From assembly GCA_004335835.1 (NCBI GenBank), contig RWJK01001918.1:49121-96330 (forward strand): a DNA stretch of 47,210 bases, read 5' to 3'. The notes under the pieces were generated by a model. The model ran no database searches. It saw only the letters and a program-made list of their open reading frames with translations, and had not been told where the DNA came from. Numbering within the stretch: position 1 is the stretch's first letter; each line of letters opens with the position of its first letter. A program made the translations under genes and the position numbers. This stretch comes from Scenedesmus sp. ARA3 (lineage: Eukaryota > Chlorophyta > Chlorophyceae > Sphaeropleales > Scenedesmaceae). Below are positions 1 through 11,428 of the stretch, piece after piece.

Positions 1-59
<59 letters not shown>

Positions 60-60
60 A
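1..60 (+). repeat. (CTG)n microsatellite ending in an intron acceptor
   Basis: About 18 uninterrupted GCT/CTG triplets run from the window edge straight into TTGCAG, the acceptor of the first ABC transporter exon seen here. The array probably continues off the window. Confidence 0.95.
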
Positions 61-61
61 G

Positions 62-2230
62 GGAGCTGCTGTACCTGGCGGCTATCTTCTTCCAGGGCGG
101 TGCTGGCGGAGGCATCACCGGCTTTGTCAACAATGCGAGGCAGTGGCTGTGGATTCCTGTCAGCCAGGACGCATACAGGTGCGGGTGTTAGTTACGCATT
201 TGCACTTTTGTATTTATGCACTGCCTGGGGATTGGCGTTGCAGCTGACTAGTCTGTTGCAGCAGTGTGTGAAGTCATCTGTGCGTGTGTGACTGGCAAAG
301 CCAATGTGCATTCTGAGGTGTGGCAACGAGGCGGCATCACTGGCTTTGTGAAAACGCGCGCCAGTGGCTGTGGATCCCCGTCAGCCAGGACGCATACAGA
401 TGCGGTGCTGGCTGCGCGTATCTTGTTTGTCATTTTTAAGCTGCCCGGGCTTTGGCGCTAAAGCTGACAAGTCTGTTAAAGCAATGTATCAAGTGATGCT
501 GTTCACTTTGTGCACAGCACAACTGCACACATTGCTTCAACTGCCTACGTGTGTGTGCATTTATGCAACACGAACAGGGGGAGGCATCACCGGTTTTGCC
601 AACAATGCGCGGTCATGCGCGGGACCTGGACCTGTCCTTCCACTTCAGCTGCTGCTGCTGCTGCTGCTGCTTGTGTTTTGTCACTTTTTTGCTGCTGTAT
701 GCTGCAGGCGTGTCAGCCTGGCTGTGTTTGGCCACGTGCTGGACCTTGATCTGTCCTTCCACCTCAGCCGTAAGACTGGCGAGGTCACAAAGGTGGTGGA
801 CAGAGGCACGGCAGCCATCCAAAACGTGCTGAGCACCATCCTGTTCTCCATAGCACCCCAGGTGGGTGCGTGACCTGTCATGGTCTATCAGGGATCAGGG
901 ATCAGGGCTGGCATAGTAATGATGATAATCTGCAACGGTAATCATCCTGAACGTGCTGAGCCTTGTTCTGTTCTTCAGCGCTTCCCAAATGGGCGACCAA
1001 GGCAAATCAGGGCGCTGCCAAGGATAAGATAGTTCTTGTTGGCAAGCTGGTTGCTCCCACATTTGAATGCTCGAAAGCCCGTACGGCTGCCAGTTGCGAC
1101 GTGCTGCTGCTGCTGCTGCTGCAGATTGTTGACATGCTGGCTGCTGCCACATATCTAGCTGGTGCGCTGGAGCCGTGGGTTGCTCTGATCGTGTTTGTCA
1201 CAATCGGCAGCTACATCCCGCTGACGATCTTTGTAACAGAGTGGCGCGGCAACTTCAGACGAGACATGAATAAGACAGGTGCGGCTTGTGGCTGTTGTTA
1301 CTTTTGTGTCACTTTAGTGTTACTCTGGTGGCCATTGGCAGCTACATCCCGCTGACGATCATTGTGACAGAGTGGCGCGGCAACTTCAGACGAGACATGA
1401 ATAAGACAGGTGCGGCTGCAGGCGGCTGTTGCATGTATGTATGTATGTATGTATGTTGGATACTTGTAGGCTTTCGCAGTTTTCCTGAGGTTTGTGTGGT
1501 GGTCGGCTGCTGCAAGCCAGCTGGCATGTGCAAGGGCTCCTCTGCTGTGGCTGCATTGCTTGCAAACTTCAGCACAAACGCTTGCCGGCTGCGCCTGCAG
1601 CTCTGCTAGTTGCACTTGCAGAGCTGTCAAAGGCTTGAACTGCTGGGTGGGATGCATATATACAGCAGTAAAATGCTGGCGCTGATGCCTGTGCGCACTG
1701 TTACCCGCACATTTCCTTATCTTGTGCTGTGCCTGCTGCTGCTGCTGCCGCCGCCGCCGCCGCTGCTGCTGCTGCTGCTGCTGCTGCTGCAGAGAATGCG
1801 CGCAGTGCGCGGGTCACTGACGCGCTGCTGAACTGGGAGACAGTGAAGTACTTTACCAATGAACCACTGGAGCAGGAGAAATATGGGGAGGCCATTGATG
1901 GCTACCAGGTGCGTGAGGTGCAAAAGCAAGTGTGGTGCTTGGCAAGCGGGGTTGATGCGTAGTGGCAGCCTCTTAACTGGAGCACTTTCACTTTCATCGA
2001 CGGTGCTGCGCTGCTGCCGCAGTCTGCAGATTACAGCTTTTTGTCCAGCCTCGACATGCTCACCGAAGTGCTGTTTGATCACCGGTGCTGCTGCTGCTGC
2101 TGGTGTTGCTGCTGCTGCTGCTGCTGCTTTAGTATGCGGAATGTCGCTTCCTGTCCAGCCTCAACGTGCTCAACGTGGTGCAGTCTCATGACCCTTCTGT
2201 TGCCGCTGTTGCTGCTGCTGCTGGTGTTGC

Positions 2231-2263
<33 letters not shown>

Positions 2264-3996
2264 AGTCTGCGGAGTACCGCTTCCTGTCCAGCCTCAATGT
2301 GCTGAACGTGGTGCAGTCCGGCATCATGTTTGTGGGCATCAGTTCAGGCGTGATGGCCTGCACTGCAGGGGTGGCTCAGGTGAGCCCTCAAACTTTAGTC
2401 GTAAGATAGTCTAAAGATTGAAAAATACAGCCTCTCTGTGTAGGCAGCACCATGTGTTTGGGCATCAGTGCGGGAGTGCTGGCTGCACAGCAGGCGTGGC
2501 GCAGGTGAGACCCTAGACCCTGAAACTCAGATGAAATTTCACCAACTTGAGATGTAAACTTTGCAGCCTTGAGAACCAAGCTCCGTGCCGCTGTGTAGAG
2601 TGCATCTGCTGCTGCTGCATGTGGCATGCCAGCAAAGGTATTGAAGGCCCAACAGCCGCTCACTACTGCTGCTGCTGCTGCCGCCGCAAACCTTGCGCAG
2701 GGTACGATGACAGTGGGTGACACGGTGCTCTTCTTGACTCTGATGGCTCAGCTGTACGGCCCCCTCAACTTCTTCGGCACCTACTACCGTGTCATTCAGC
2801 AGTACATGATCGACATGGAGAACCTGCTGCAGCTGCTGGACACACCCGGTGAGTAAACCTGAACCCTAAAAGCATTCGTGTCTATATGTAGGGTTTAGCG
2901 TCTGGGCTTAAGAGCCGGCAGTACATGATTGACATGGAGAACCTGCTGCAGCTGCTAGACACGCTCGGTGAGTAAATCCTGAACCCTAAAGCCTGAATTT
3001 TACCTGAAGCCCCAAGGCCTAGTGCATTTAGGTGGGTCTTTGTGCTGGCGTGCCTACGTTGTGGCTGTGCAACGAGGAGCGGTTGTTGACAAGGAGAACA
3101 GCTGCAGCTGCTGCTGTGCAGCTCCTGTAGAAACTTTCATCTTTGGCAAGCACAGCTTGTAGCACAGCTGTGGCTGTGTGTACATTCTCCTCAACAGCTG
3201 CTACATAGCCTGGTGTGCTTGCTGTCACCGCTGCAGGCAGGATGCTTGACTCTTGGTGTTGCAGCTTCCACCGTCTGCTGTGCGTAGTGTTGCTCACTGC
3301 GTATGTATGCTGATTGGTTGCTTGCGCAGGCAAGGTGGTGGATGCACCCACTGCCACCGACCTGGTGCTGCGTGATGGCGCTGTGCTTGCGGTTGCTTAC
3401 CCTTCTTGTGTTGTTGCCTATTTGCTGCCATCTTGCAGGCAAGGTGGTGGATTCGCCTGCTGCCACCGACCTTGTGCGGTGCCTTCCACTGCCTGCTGCG
3501 GCTGCTGTGCCTGACTGTTCGTGTGTCTCTTGCCTGTTTGCTGCCATCTTGCAGGCAAGGTGGTGGATTCACCTTCTGCCACCGACCTGGTGCTGCGTGA
3601 TGGCGCTGTGGAGTTCAGGGACGTCAGCTTCGGTTACGAGGCAGGGCTGTCCGTGCTCAAGGGGGTGAGACGCTGCAGGGTTTCATGTTACCAAAGTCAA
3701 ACATGATGTTTGAGCTTCTTTCTGGCAGCTGCTACGCAGAGGAGACCATAGGTTTGGCTATAGGCAGGGCTCTCCGTGCTCAAGGGGGTGAGTTCGCCGT
3801 CTGGCTTGTTGTGTTGATGGTCCCTTCGCTGGCGGCTTCGCAGCTGTGAGGTGCAGCAGCTGTACAAGGGGCGATATCAACAAACCGTGGATGCACCTGC
3901 TGCCATTCACCTTATTATGCCGGTATCACCCTGCCACCAGACCCAGCACTGCAGCTTTCCCAGCAGGATGCACACGTGATTCACTTGGGTCTCATT

Positions 3997-4039
<43 letters not shown>

Positions 4040-4687
4040 AGGTGTCGTTCAGTGTACCCGGCGGTTCCACTGTTGCCTTTGTGGGTGCCACAGGCAGCGG
4101 CAAGTCCACGCTGACACGGCTGCTGTTCAGATTCTTCGATGTGTCAGGCGGCGCCATCTTGGTGGATGGCCAAGACCTGCGGTCCATTACACAGGCCAGC
4201 CTGAGAGCAGTCATTGGCATGGTGCCTCAGGACTGCGTGCTGTTCAACGACACAATTCGCTACAACATACGGTGCGCTAGTTGTATGGATTGGATGTTTA
4301 TCTATCTGTTGATCTTGTTTGTGGCTGCTGTTGCGTGCGCTGTGATCGGCATGGTGCCTCAGGACTGTGTGCTGTTCATTGACACCATACGCTACAACAT
4401 ACGGTGAGTGTGGCTGCTGGTGCAACAGATATTCTAACCTTAACCTTGAGCTTGCTGATGTCTGCAACCTGCGTGCAGCCATGGGCATGATAGCAAGTAA
4501 CGTCTTAGGACTGTGTGCTGTTTGGATGACACCGTGATCTGGGAGGTGGCACAGACGAGTCGTGCTGATGACATACACCTTCTGCTGCTGCTGCTGCTGC
4601 TGTTGCTGCCACTAGGTATGGCCGCATCGCTGCCAGTGACAAGGAGATTGAGGAGGTGGCACATGCCAGCCATGCTGACGACAAACA

Positions 4688-4723
<36 letters not shown>

Positions 4724-6225
4724 TATGGCCGCATCGCTGCCAGTGACAAGGAGATTGAGGAGGTGGCTGATGCGGCCTGCATCCACGAGCCCATCACCAC
4801 GCGCTTCCCCAAGGTGGGTTCTGATACCATCGTTGCGCCCCCAGCGTGGTGCTGGGTGTACAGCTGTAGCCGCAGGCCATAATGTCATGGGATCTAGAGG
4901 CTATTGGGCTTTGTTATTGTTCTGTTGTTGCTGTCTCAATCTGCTGAGTGTCGCCTGCATCCACGAGCCCATCACCACGCGCTTCCCCAGGGTGCGTGAG
5001 CAGCTGCTTTTGCGCCTTGCATGCGTTGGGTGCTGAACAGCAGGGGCAGGCCAATACATGTTGATGAGTGTTGACCGCTCCTGCATGTATGGGCCCATCA
5101 CCACGCGCTTCCCCAAGGTGCGTTGGTTGCAGCATGATGATAACATGTGATGTTGTCTAGTCAGTATTTGTTGGTACATCACCGCTGTCATGTTGATGAG
5201 TGTCACGTGCATTCACCGGCCGATGTGTTCTACTTCTGCTGATTGTTTGCAAACCTGTGCTTCTTGCAGGGATATGATACGGTGGTGGGCGAGCGTGGGC
5301 TGCGGCTGTCTGGTGGCGAGAAGCAGCGTGTGGCGTTTGCGCGGGCGCTGCTGAAGAACCCGCCGCTGCTGGTGCTGGATGAGGCTACCAGCGCGCTGGA
5401 CACCATAACAGAGAAGAAGATTCAGGTGGGTTGTGTTGCTTTGTCACAACGTGATTGTAACATGTTTGACACCAGTGTTGAAGGACCCGCCGCTGCTGGT
5501 GCTGGACAAAGCCACCAGCGCGCCGGACAGCATAGCAGAGAAGAGGATCCACTTGGATTTACACTAGCTTAGTAAGAGTATCATAACCGGGTGCGCACGT
5601 GTGGGTCATGCAGCAGAATATGCGGCCGCTGCAGAACACAACTTGCGCATCAAGTATCCCGCGGGATACGGATGCTGGACGTGATCCGCATGTTGGGCAA
5701 ACAAGAGGGGGCTTGCACGTCAGTCTGCAGCTGCGTGGAGCAGGTGCACCCCCCAGCCCTGGCCATGTTGTTATATTCGCATGCGACCCTGAGCTATGGC
5801 TGTATCTGTGCTAGCACAGCATCTTGCCGCATTTTGCCTGAGCTGCATGCCTGTTTCTCCTGCTGCTGCTGCAGGCCTCGCTCGCAGGCAGCCGCAGCAA
5901 CCGCACCACCTTCATCGTGGCGCACCGCCTGAGCACCATTGCAGACGCAAACCTGATTGTGGTGCTAAAAGAGGGCCTGGTAGCTGAGATGGGCAGCCAC
6001 AATGAGCTGCTAGCAGCAGATGGGCTGTATGCTGAGCTCTGGAGCAAGCAGGCGCACAAGCAGGAAGATGCGGGCAGCAGCAGCACCAGCAGACCGGGCA
6101 GCACAGTGAATCTGCAGGAGCTAGATCAGCAGCAGCAGCAGCAGCAGAACGGCGCGGGTGGTGGCAGCAGTGCTACTGTGCGGCAGGGGCATGGTGCGCC
6201 GCCGCACCCGCACCATGGCAGATGA
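62..6225 (+). CDS. HMT1: HMT1/ABCB6-type half-size ABC transporter (5' partial, 11 exons in window)
   Basis: Exons: 62-178, 708-861, 1125-1278, 1793-1908, 2266-2379, 2701-2848, 3555-3664, 4042-4271, 4723-4813, 5270-5425, 5875-6225, giving 579 residues plus a split codon; earlier exons lie off the window. The first exons match the ABCB6/HMT1 transmembrane domain rather than ATM1 ([46 protein letters not shown]). The nucleotide-binding domain is complete: Walker [10 protein letters not shown] (4084-4110), Q-loop VPQD, signature LSGGEKQRV, Walker [14 protein letters not shown]-loop VAHRLST. The tail is low complexity with a six-glutamine run. The family exports heavy-metal or phytochelatin conjugates into vacuoles, or handles porphyrins in mitochondria; the substrate here cannot be told. 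Nearly every exon is shadowed by degraded copies in the adjoining introns. All phases agree across junctions. A TGTAA signal follows the stop by 71 bp. Confidence 0.9.
103..640 (+). repeat. Tandem copies of ABC exon 1 plus intron (about 226-249 bp period)
   Basis: GGCGGAGGCATCACCGGCTT (near 103) recurs in altered form near 329 and 578. The stretch between copies, including a CAAGTCTGTT-like segment (about 250 and 467), is shared too. The third copy runs into an echo of exon 2 (GGACCTGGACCTGTCCTTCC, about 619). Confidence 0.85.
1329..1418 (+). repeat. Echo of ABC exon 3 end with its donor
   Basis: About 85 bp repeat 1202-1284 with few changes, keeping the frame of the [14 protein letters not shown] codons and the AG|GTGCGGC donor. 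Confidence 0.92.
1431..1456 (+). repeat. (ATGT)n microsatellite
   Basis: About five GTAT/ATGT units in the intron after the exon 3 echo. Confidence 0.9.
1734..1791 (+). repeat. (CTG)n/(CCG)n microsatellite forming an acceptor tract
   Basis: CTG triplets interrupted by a short CCG run lead directly into CTGCAG at the start of ABC exon 4 (1793). Confidence 0.95.
2015..2264 (+). repeat. Two echoes of ABC exon 5 start, each followed by a CTG run
   Basis: Copies of the exon start (coding for [15 protein letters not shown]) lie near 2017-2080 and 2133-2190, ahead of the real exon at 2266. CTG runs at about 2085-2127 and 2216-2264 follow the copies, so the repeat unit is exon start plus CTG tract. 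Confidence 0.88.
2917..2990 (+). repeat. Echo of ABC exon 6 end with donor and intron start
   Basis: About 70 bp repeat 2800-2870 including the GGTGAGTAAA donor and the following CCTGAACCCTAAA. Confidence 0.9.
3328..3480 (+). repeat. Two echoes of ABC exon 7 start with acceptor
   Basis: GCAGGCAAGGTGGTGGAT occurs near 3327 and 3437 before the real exon edge at 3555, a spacing of roughly 110 bp. All copies keep the CAG acceptor and some downstream codons. Confidence 0.9.
3999..4041 (+). repeat. (CTG)n microsatellite forming an acceptor tract
   Basis: About 14 CTG triplets run into the CAG acceptor of ABC exon 8, which encodes Walker A. Confidence 0.95.
4340..4410 (+). repeat. Echo of ABC exon 8 end with donor
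   Basis: About 65 bp repeat 4207-4273 ([11 protein letters not shown]...DTIRYNIR codons), one difference being Asn to Ile, followed by a GTGAGT donor. Confidence 0.92.
4533..4722 (+). repeat. Echo of ABC exon 9 start with CTG arrays
   Basis: The exon 9 start (GGTATGGCCGCATCGCTGCC) occurs at 4615 and again at the real edge, 4722. CTG arrays at about 4580-4608 and 4690-4719 precede the copies. The unit GAGGTGGCACA...GCTGA is shared. Confidence 0.88.
4950..5125 (+). repeat. Two echoes of ABC exon 9 end with donor
   Basis: CCCATCACCACGCGCTTCCC followed by an AGGTGCGT-like donor recurs near 4968 and 5094, after the real copy near 4790. Confidence 0.92.
5470..5550 (+). repeat. Echo of ABC exon 10 (Walker B region)
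   Basis: About 75 bp repeat 5348-5425 (LLVLD...TSA codons) with changes that alter the Walker B sequence, and no clear donor. It is degraded and presumably intronic. Confidence 0.88.
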
Positions 6226-6295
6226 TGCAGCAGACAGCAGCAGCACTGACAGCTGCTTCTTTGGCAGTTGATATGTGAGCACGGCGGGAACATTG

Positions 6296-6300
6296 TGTAA
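6296..6300 (+). terminator. TGTAA polyadenylation signal of the ABC transporter gene
   Basis: TGTAA, the usual chlorophyte polyadenylation signal, lies 71 bp after the stop at 6225 and about 200 bp before the next start codon. Its position supports the end of the ABC transporter model. Confidence 0.55.
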
Positions 6301-6502
6301 CTTTCAGGTTCATGCTTTGAAGCAGTCATTGGACCTTTTTACGGAAACGTTGACAACCTTTCGGGGGTCCGCAATCGTAAGCGCTGAGCACCAGATTCGA
6401 TTTATCGCTCTCGGCCTTCGAGGCTGCGCCATACCTTGGACACACACCTGGCATCGGTGCTCCTAGGGCCGGTGTTTGGTTGCAAACCATCACCAAAGGA
6501 AG

Positions 6503-9334
6503 ATGCTGAAAGTCAGTAGAACCAGGATCGCAACTGATGAACATCAGAATTTGCAGCACGTACTTGCTACCAGCAGTCTGTCTCAGCGGCTTACTGTCTC
6601 GATGCTACCCGCTCAGCTGCGCAGTGCGCAGCTCGCAGAGCTTGCATCGAGTAATCTGAACAGATTGTTTCTCAATCCCGAGGTGAAGCAGCTGCTACAA
6701 CAAGTTCTGCCTGCTCAACCAACAGCAGCACAGCGGGCAGTGCTAGCCAGCTGTGGCAGCAGCCTGCGGCAGTTGCTTGAAGCACTGCCCACGCCCGAAG
6801 TCATCCAGTCAGACAGAGCAGCATTGGTGCAGCTGCTGGGGTGCGTACTGCGCCACCAGCCAGTGCAACATGCAGGTCCACTGCTGGCGTGGCTGCAGCA
6901 GCAGCCGCAGCAGCTGGCTGCAGCGCTGCAAGGCTTTCAAGGCCTGCTGCTGCAGCCTGGCACCATAGAAAGCTTGTGGTATGCTGGCATGCAGCTGGTG
7001 TCTTTGCTAGGCAAGCTGCTGGTCAACTGCACGGAGTGGAGCCACACCTGCACGGAAACAGTCGCTTTTCTGATGGTGGACATGACACAGCAGCTGCTGC
7101 AGTCAGGTGGGTGCACTCTGAGGGATGTGGCCTCTTTGAACATCCTGTCCTTTGCCCAAGCACCAGTCAACATATATATCTGTAAGCCTGTGCTGAGCAC
7201 TTTGATCTGGACTCAAATGCAACATGTCGTGCAGACATGCCGTGCAAACATGTATGCAGAATGCCGAAAGAGAATGCGCCAGGCCTCTTTGGCAGCGTTG
7301 CTTGCAAGTCTTCAAATTCATGGCAAGCAAGCGACCAGCGAATTGTGCAAATTTGTGACAATTCTGCCTGCCGTCGCTGCTGCTTGATTGCTGCACAGGT
7401 GTGCTTGCTGGCTGGGCAGAGCTTGTGCCGCTGCTGCTGCAGCAGCGGCAGCAGCAGCGGTCCAGGGGACGCGAAGGCGACTGCTTGGCACTGCTGGCCA
7501 CTTTTCAGGTCATAGGTCGGCTACTGAAAGTGTGGACGGAGGCCATGCTGAGTGATTCCTCAGAGGCACCCACCCTGGTGCAAGGGGCATTGCCGCTGCT
7601 GCGGCAGCTGCACTGCTACAGCAGGCTGTTTTTGTCAGGCACAGCAGCAGCAGCAGCACGCCACAGCAGGGGTGAAGGGGTGTTGTCAGCATAAAACAAA
7701 GTGCAGCTGGACTGCGGGCTCTTTGTCGAGCAACTCTGCCGGATGCTCAAGCAGCAGCAGCTAGGCACAGCAGCAGCAGCTGCGGCTGCCAGCTTGCTGG
7801 GTGAGCCTGCAGTGGCACTGCTGCTGCTGCAGCTGCTGGCTGTTGACACCATGAAGCTACACCAACACCAACAGTGAGCAGCAGCAGCAGCACTCGAGGC
7901 AGGACAGCACGCAGTCTACCAAGCAGCAGCACCGTGCAGACCTGCTGCCCATCCCTGCCTTCCACCAGCACCCGGACATGCTGCAGCTGCTGCCGGGTGG
8001 CCAAGCATACCTGGACACAGCAGGTCAGGTTGCAGCTCGTGGCTCTGAGATGGTTGATATCAACCAAAGCCTGGCGTGCATTGGACGAGCTCAGATGTTG
8101 GCAGCAGCATTGGAGGTCAGCCTGCAATACTGCATACAGCAGCAGGGCAGCTCAGCAATGGATGGCATTGCGCCTGTGCTGTCGGCAGCTGCTGTGCGGC
8201 TGGTGCTGGAGCTGCAGCTGCTGGCTGCTGGTGCAGTGCAGCGCCTGCAGCAGCCGCAGTCTGCAATGAAAGCATTTCATCCCTTCCAGCTGCTGCTGAG
8301 CAGCACATCACTGCTGCACAGGCAGCTGAAAGCAAGCTTGCAGGCTGGCGGCAGCTGCCTGCCGCCAGAGGTGCCGCAGCAGGCAGGGCTGCAGCTGCTG
8401 CAGGCGCTGGCAGCTCCGCTGCAGCAGCTGCAGCTGACTGCAGATGATGATGAATGGAGGGCCACCGCAGTGGAGACTGCTTTTGGCAACCAGCCTCGCT
8501 CCTTGGGGCAGCAGCTGCTGGCGCTCAGAGCTGCTGCGCCTGGGCTGGACATATCACGGCTAGTGCACGCAGCATCTGGTGAGAAGCGGTAGCTGCTCAA
8601 TGCACAATTGCTATAGCCTGTCGCAGATGCCAGATGCCGGAACACTGCAGTGAGACAGCCTTGCTGGTTTGTTGAGTGCAAGTAACCCAAGCTGGGTCGC
8701 TGCATGCTTGAACTTTCATGGCAGTGCTCTCTGCCACACCAATTTCACATGTGCCAGAGGCAGCTGCATTCACATCGGAAGTCTGCAGCATTCAAGTTGG
8801 CAGCATTTTGAGGTGCAACACTTGCAGATTAGAAGCCTTGAACTTTGCTTATATTTGCACATCTGCCTCGCCTGTTGTCTGTTGTCCATGCTGCGCGTGA
8901 GTAGGGGCGGGCGCACCACGACTGCTCAGCCTGGCAGCAGCACACACCCAGACGCCTTCACAGCCCTCATCGACTGCTACCTGCGCTCGCCAGTGGTGCA
9001 GGCAGCAGATATGCTAGCAGCAGCTGATGTGCTTGCACACGCGGCAATTGCTGTGCTGGGCTCTGCTGCCAGGCCACCTGGAGCATTGGACAATACAGCA
9101 GCAGTGGCAGGGCTGGCTTCTGCTGTCACCAGCTTTGCCAAGCGAGCAGCGCAGCTGACAAAGGCGGCATTCACACTGCAGGGCCAGGCAGCAGCCGCAA
9201 CAGCACAAGGTGCCGCACCTCCTGCAGCAGCATACTTCCCGGCTGCTCTCATGCAGATATCTAATGTGCTCCAGCATGGTTTGTCTGCTAGCCTTCTGAG
9301 CTCATCCCAGCATGGCAGTGCCGCCAGCACTGCT

Positions 9335-9380
<46 letters not shown>

Positions 9381-10270
9381 AGCCTGCTGCAAGCACTGCG
9401 CTGCTGTCTGTGGTTGCTGCACGCAGCCTGGTGCAGCTGTCAGAAGCAATGGACGCTGCAGGGCCCCAGCGGCTGTTCAGGTGCATCATGGCTCGCCCAG
9501 GCTTCAACAGCACGTGGGAGTGGCAGCGGCGGTCACAGCAAGGAGTACTCCTTGTCGATCAGTTTGAACCCTGTGGCTGCCAGCCAATGTGCAATGCCTC
9601 CGGCCAATGGTACATTTGGCAGAGCCGCATGCTGCAGGCCATGCTTCAGGTGGTGGCTGCTTTCACGGGAACCAGCATAGGGCTGCCAGCAGCAGCAGCA
9701 GCAGCAGCGCCTGCAGGGGTTCCGGCCACCTCAGCAGCTGCAGCAACAGCAGGACCTCCAGCTGCTGCTGGCAACTGTGTGACCAGCAGCAGCAGCAGCA
9801 GCAGTAGCCGCAGCAGCGGCCGCAGTCGCAAGAGCAACAGCAGGCCTGGCCAATCCAGCGGTGCCCAGCAGGTCAGCTGGGGCTACCTGCTGCAGCTGCA
9901 GCAGCACAGCCCGCGCTGGGCAGGGGCACTGGCAGCGTTTGATGCCAAGTGGCCTGACTGGCGTCATGTTGCGCATGGCACATATGATGTACATACAGCT
10001 GCCAGCGATGAGTCAATGCAGCGAACCCAGCAGCAGTACACGGCCGCTCTGGAGCTGTGCAGGGCACTGGCAGCTGCTGCACCGCTGCCGCTGGTGTGCA
10101 ACAACCCCGGCTGCGAGAGCCTGGATCGAGTAAGCAAGGCTGCAGCTGCCAGCAAGCGCTGTACTGCCTGCAAGTGCCGCTACTGCAGTGCAGCCTGCCA
10201 GACGGCTGACTGGAAGAGGCATAAGCATGCATGCAAAGGCATGGCTGCTGCTGGCCTGACATGCTCATAA
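6503..10270 (+). CDS. MYND-type zinc-finger protein, alanine/glutamine-rich helical N-terminal region
   Basis: Best model: exons 6503-7106, 7399-7577, 7707-7800, 7940-8578, 8952-10270, 944 residues. A C-terminal MYND zinc finger (about residues 888-934, 10097-10234) shows CNNPGC, then CTAC, CSAAC and HKHAC, in the spacing of zinc-binding MYND domains, which mediate protein-protein contacts. The rest is leucine/alanine/glutamine-rich and probably helical, with a polyserine run near 9335-9380. From memory, large proteins ending this way are numerous in Scenedesmaceae; partners are unknown. The start is the first in-frame ATG; 6602 is an alternative. Introns 2-4 are less certain. Reading straight on from exon 2, one frame stays open but for a TAA at 7692-7694, so I place an in-frame 129-nt intron there (7578-7706). 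The last acceptor (CCCAG before 8952) was chosen by phase. Confidence 0.72.
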
Positions 10271-10321
10271 GGTTGTCACAACTGCGCCTGGCTCTTGTAG
10301 GGCTGTTGAGTTGATGGTGTG

Positions 10322-10326
10322 TGTAA
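10322..10326 (+). terminator. TGTAA polyadenylation signal of the MYND gene
   Basis: TGTAA lies 52 bp after the MYND protein stop at 10270, in the expected place for a chlorophyte poly(A) signal. It supports the 3' end of that gene. Confidence 0.55.
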
Positions 10327-11428
10327 CGCTTTTTTACGGACGGTGTTTCGGTGGGTACGCTGCTGCCATGAATGCAGGCAGCTAATGGTTGCAGCAGAGC
10401 AGCAGGTGTGGCTGCGGTGGTGCTGCGCTTGATTGTAGCTACAGGCGCTCATCGTGTGGTGCTGGCGTGTCGTTTATAATGACAGTCTTGCAACCTGTGT
10501 GTGTTCAAACTGTCAGCTATCACACTGTTGTTGTTTGGCAGCAGCAAAACTGTGAGTTTACGACATTGGGACTGCAGACACGGGTGTATACTTTAACCAG
10601 CTGCAACTGTGAAGTACAATCTTCTTGCTGCACTACAACTGATGGCAGTGTGGCGGTGTAGGTACTTCCGCATGCGTCATGTCCGTACATGGTTGCGGCT
10701 GGGGCTCAGTTGCTCCACTGCAGTGGCGCTGTGACAGCATGCAGTCTTCTGCACATCGTAGCTCGGAATGCATGTAGCAAAGGCGCTTATGGACGTGCTT
10801 CTGTGACAGGCTGCAGAGCTTCGGCTGTGACGCTTGGCCAGCGGTATCCCTCTTGGGAACCCCAAAACGTAGGTGGATGGCGCACAGGCAGCCTTACTCC
10901 AAGCCCCCAGTTTGTTGCTGCTGCAGCAGCTGACCAGTACGTCAGCTTTGCCTTCAATACAGCCCAAAGCGGCTTTTATGTGGTTGCAAGAGTAGTTGGG
11001 CACTTGGCTCAGTTAGTGACAACCTTGCGGCAGTTGTACCGCTGCTGTACTGCCATGACTGCTTGCTGGCTGCAGCCTGAGGCTGCGTAAACGTCTATAA
11101 CAAATGGCAGGCATCAACAACCACCGCCAGCTGCTTGCGCTTGCAGCACCTGGATCTGAAAAACCCGTGAAGGAAGGCCCAGTTGCTGCGGTTTTGTCGG
11201 CTGAGCCAAGGCTTGACTCAGCCACAACATGCCTGCATGCCGCGTGTCCCATATGCACCACTGCAGCAAAGCTGATTGGCACACTGGCAATAACGTACAA
11301 CTTGAGCTTCTGCAGTTCATACAGTTGACAAGAGTTTCCTTCACTGTTGCTGCTGCTGCTGCTACTGCTGCTGCCAGCTTTGTCAAGGGCATACAGACGC
11401 ATCGTTGCCGTTTTTGTTTGAAAATCAA
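10327..11428. other. Intergenic stretch, no gene recognised
   Basis: About 1.1 kb between the MYND gene and the Brawnin-like gene. Short open frames on both strands (for example 11104-11328 on +) show no recognisable domain, no consistent splice pattern and no family resemblance. A short CTG run lies near 11346-11370. The promoter of the microprotein gene should lie at the right-hand end. Confidence 0.5.

Noticed and set aside
248..433. Minus-strand open frames across the first ABC intron
   Set aside because: They lie opposite tandem exon copies, have no start context or family match, and are explained by the repeat.
10689..11090. 133-codon open frame before the microprotein gene
   Set aside because: No domain, composition unlike neighbouring proteins, no splice or poly(A) support.
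11104..11328. 75-codon frame upstream of the microprotein
   Set aside because: No recognisable motif; more likely 5' flanking sequence.
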